Assembly: GCA_016929205.1 (NCBI GenBank)
Contig: JAFGJF010000227.1
Coordinates: 1-5,157 of the forward strand
Reading direction: 5' to 3'
Length of the DNA stretch: 5,157 bases
DNA from: Anaerolineae bacterium
GTDB taxonomy: Bacteria; Chloroflexota; Anaerolineae; JAFGEY01
The position numbers were made by a program, and so were the translations under genes. Below, one piece after another: positions 4,661 through 5,157 of this stretch. The first letter of the stretch is position 1; every line of letters begins with the position of its first letter. The notes beneath the pieces are model-generated. The model was not told the origin of the DNA. It saw nothing but the letters and a program-made list of their open reading frames with translations, and did not search any database.

Positions 4661-5157
4661 TTATGCGGCGGCTCGGGCGCCTGCTGTATGGCGGTTTGCA
4701 GCGTTTTCCCATACCACGAGCAAGGGCACCGCGATGCAGATCGACGAATAGGTGCCGCTGACCATACCTACCAGCCAGGTGGCAACAAACTTTTCCAGCG
4801 ATGCGCCACCAAAGAGCAGAATGGCGGTCATAACAAACATTGCGTTGAGCTGAGTCGTGAGCGAGCGCTGGATGACCTCGAGAATGCTGCGGTTTACGAG
4901 GATGTCAAACGCATCTCTGCGCCGGCGCGAGTTCTCGCGGATGCGGTCAAAGACGACGATCGTATCCTGGACCGAGAAACCGACGACAGTCAGGATGGCC
5001 GTCAAAAAGAGCGCGTCGACTTCCCAGCCGCGCAAAATCCCCATGATGGCGAAAAATCCGGTCGCGATGAGCAAGTTGTGCAGCATGCCGGTGATGGCAC
5101 ACACGCCATAGCGAAAGGCGTGGGGGATGCGCCGGAACGAGAACCAGATAAAGAGCA
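4661..5157 (-). CDS. secF: SecF, protein-export membrane subunit, C-terminal part (start beyond right edge)
   Basis: SecF, together with SecD, sits in the cytoplasmic membrane with SecYEG and uses the proton gradient to help exported proteins leave the translocon. The frame is open from the right edge to the TAA at 4661-4663, giving 164 visible residues. The first complete codon is Leu at 5153-5155, and about half or more of a usual SecF is present. VGFSVQDTIVVFDRIREN (58-75 of the visible part) is the signature motif. FGG at 115-117 and several hydrophobic segments fit the last transmembrane helices. D64 and R97 (in IQRSLTTQ) appear to match the Asp/Arg pair linked to proton flow in other SecDF proteins; this alignment is mine, from memory. 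LHN at 25-27 replaces the usual LHD. The GTG at 5102-5104 is not the real start, since SecF-like sequence (RRIPHAFRYG) continues upstream. SecD is probably off the right edge. A terminator follows at 4601-4629. Confidence 0.93.
   Translation of the reverse strand, partial: LFIWFSFRRIPHAFRYGVCAITGMLHNLLIATGFFAIMGILRGWEVDALFLTAILTVVGFSVQDTIVVFDRIRENSRRRRDAFDILVNRSILEVIQRSLTTQLNAMFVMTAILLFGGASLEKFVATWLVGMVSGTYSSICIAVPLLVVWENAANRHTAGARAAA

Noticed and set aside
5102..5104. GTG as the start of a short SecF-like protein
   Set aside because: The same frame continues to the right edge with SecF-like sequence, so the gene is merely cut by the window.

Overview
The window looks like bacterial chromosome of moderate GC content. 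My best guess is Chloroflexota (Anaerolineae-like), held with only moderate confidence. The hints are the SecF motif style, an archaeal-type ThiI without rhodanese, and a lipoprotein of a kind I associate with that phylum. There is no CRISPR array, no tRNA or rRNA gene, no intact transposon and no recognisable defence system. The interest lies in decayed sequence at the left edge and in the compact regulatory architecture between otherwise ordinary genes.

Left edge (1-515): a minus-strand fragment of a YVTN-type beta-propeller gene (about 1-100) abuts a decayed piece of an ISAs1-family transposase on the plus strand (about 101-515). The IS piece carries stops and frameshifts and has lost both ends. 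The propeller fragment is cut off on its 5' side exactly where IS sequence begins. The IS piece in turn ends at the stop codon of the next gene and contains a 14-bp hairpin that pairs completely only in minus-strand RNA, placed where a terminator for that gene would lie.

Centre: a Gfo/Idh/MocA-family NAD(P)-dependent oxidoreductase (516-1571, minus) is divergent from an endonuclease III-type DNA glycosylase (1821-2489, plus, TTG start). The 249-bp gap between them holds two back-to-back sigma70-type promoters, each with a 17-bp spacer. A 7-bp inverted repeat sits inside the glycosylase promoter spacer, and a palindrome lies in the oxidoreductase leader.

Right half (minus strand): the glycosylase converges on a two-gene operon, thiI (3328-4494) followed 11 bp later by a lipoprotein gene (2525-3316). 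ThiI has the THUMP and PP-loop domains and three cysteines (265, 268, 348) in the arrangement of archaeal iron-sulfur ThiI. Its promoter -35 box is built from the end of the preceding secF terminator, and the predicted 5' leader can fold into a two-part stem. secF (4661 to the right edge) is 5'-truncated by the window and ends in a clear intrinsic terminator. The genes do not form one pathway: they cover sugar/polyol-type redox metabolism, base excision repair, tRNA 4-thiouridine (and possibly thiamine sulfur) transfer, and protein export.
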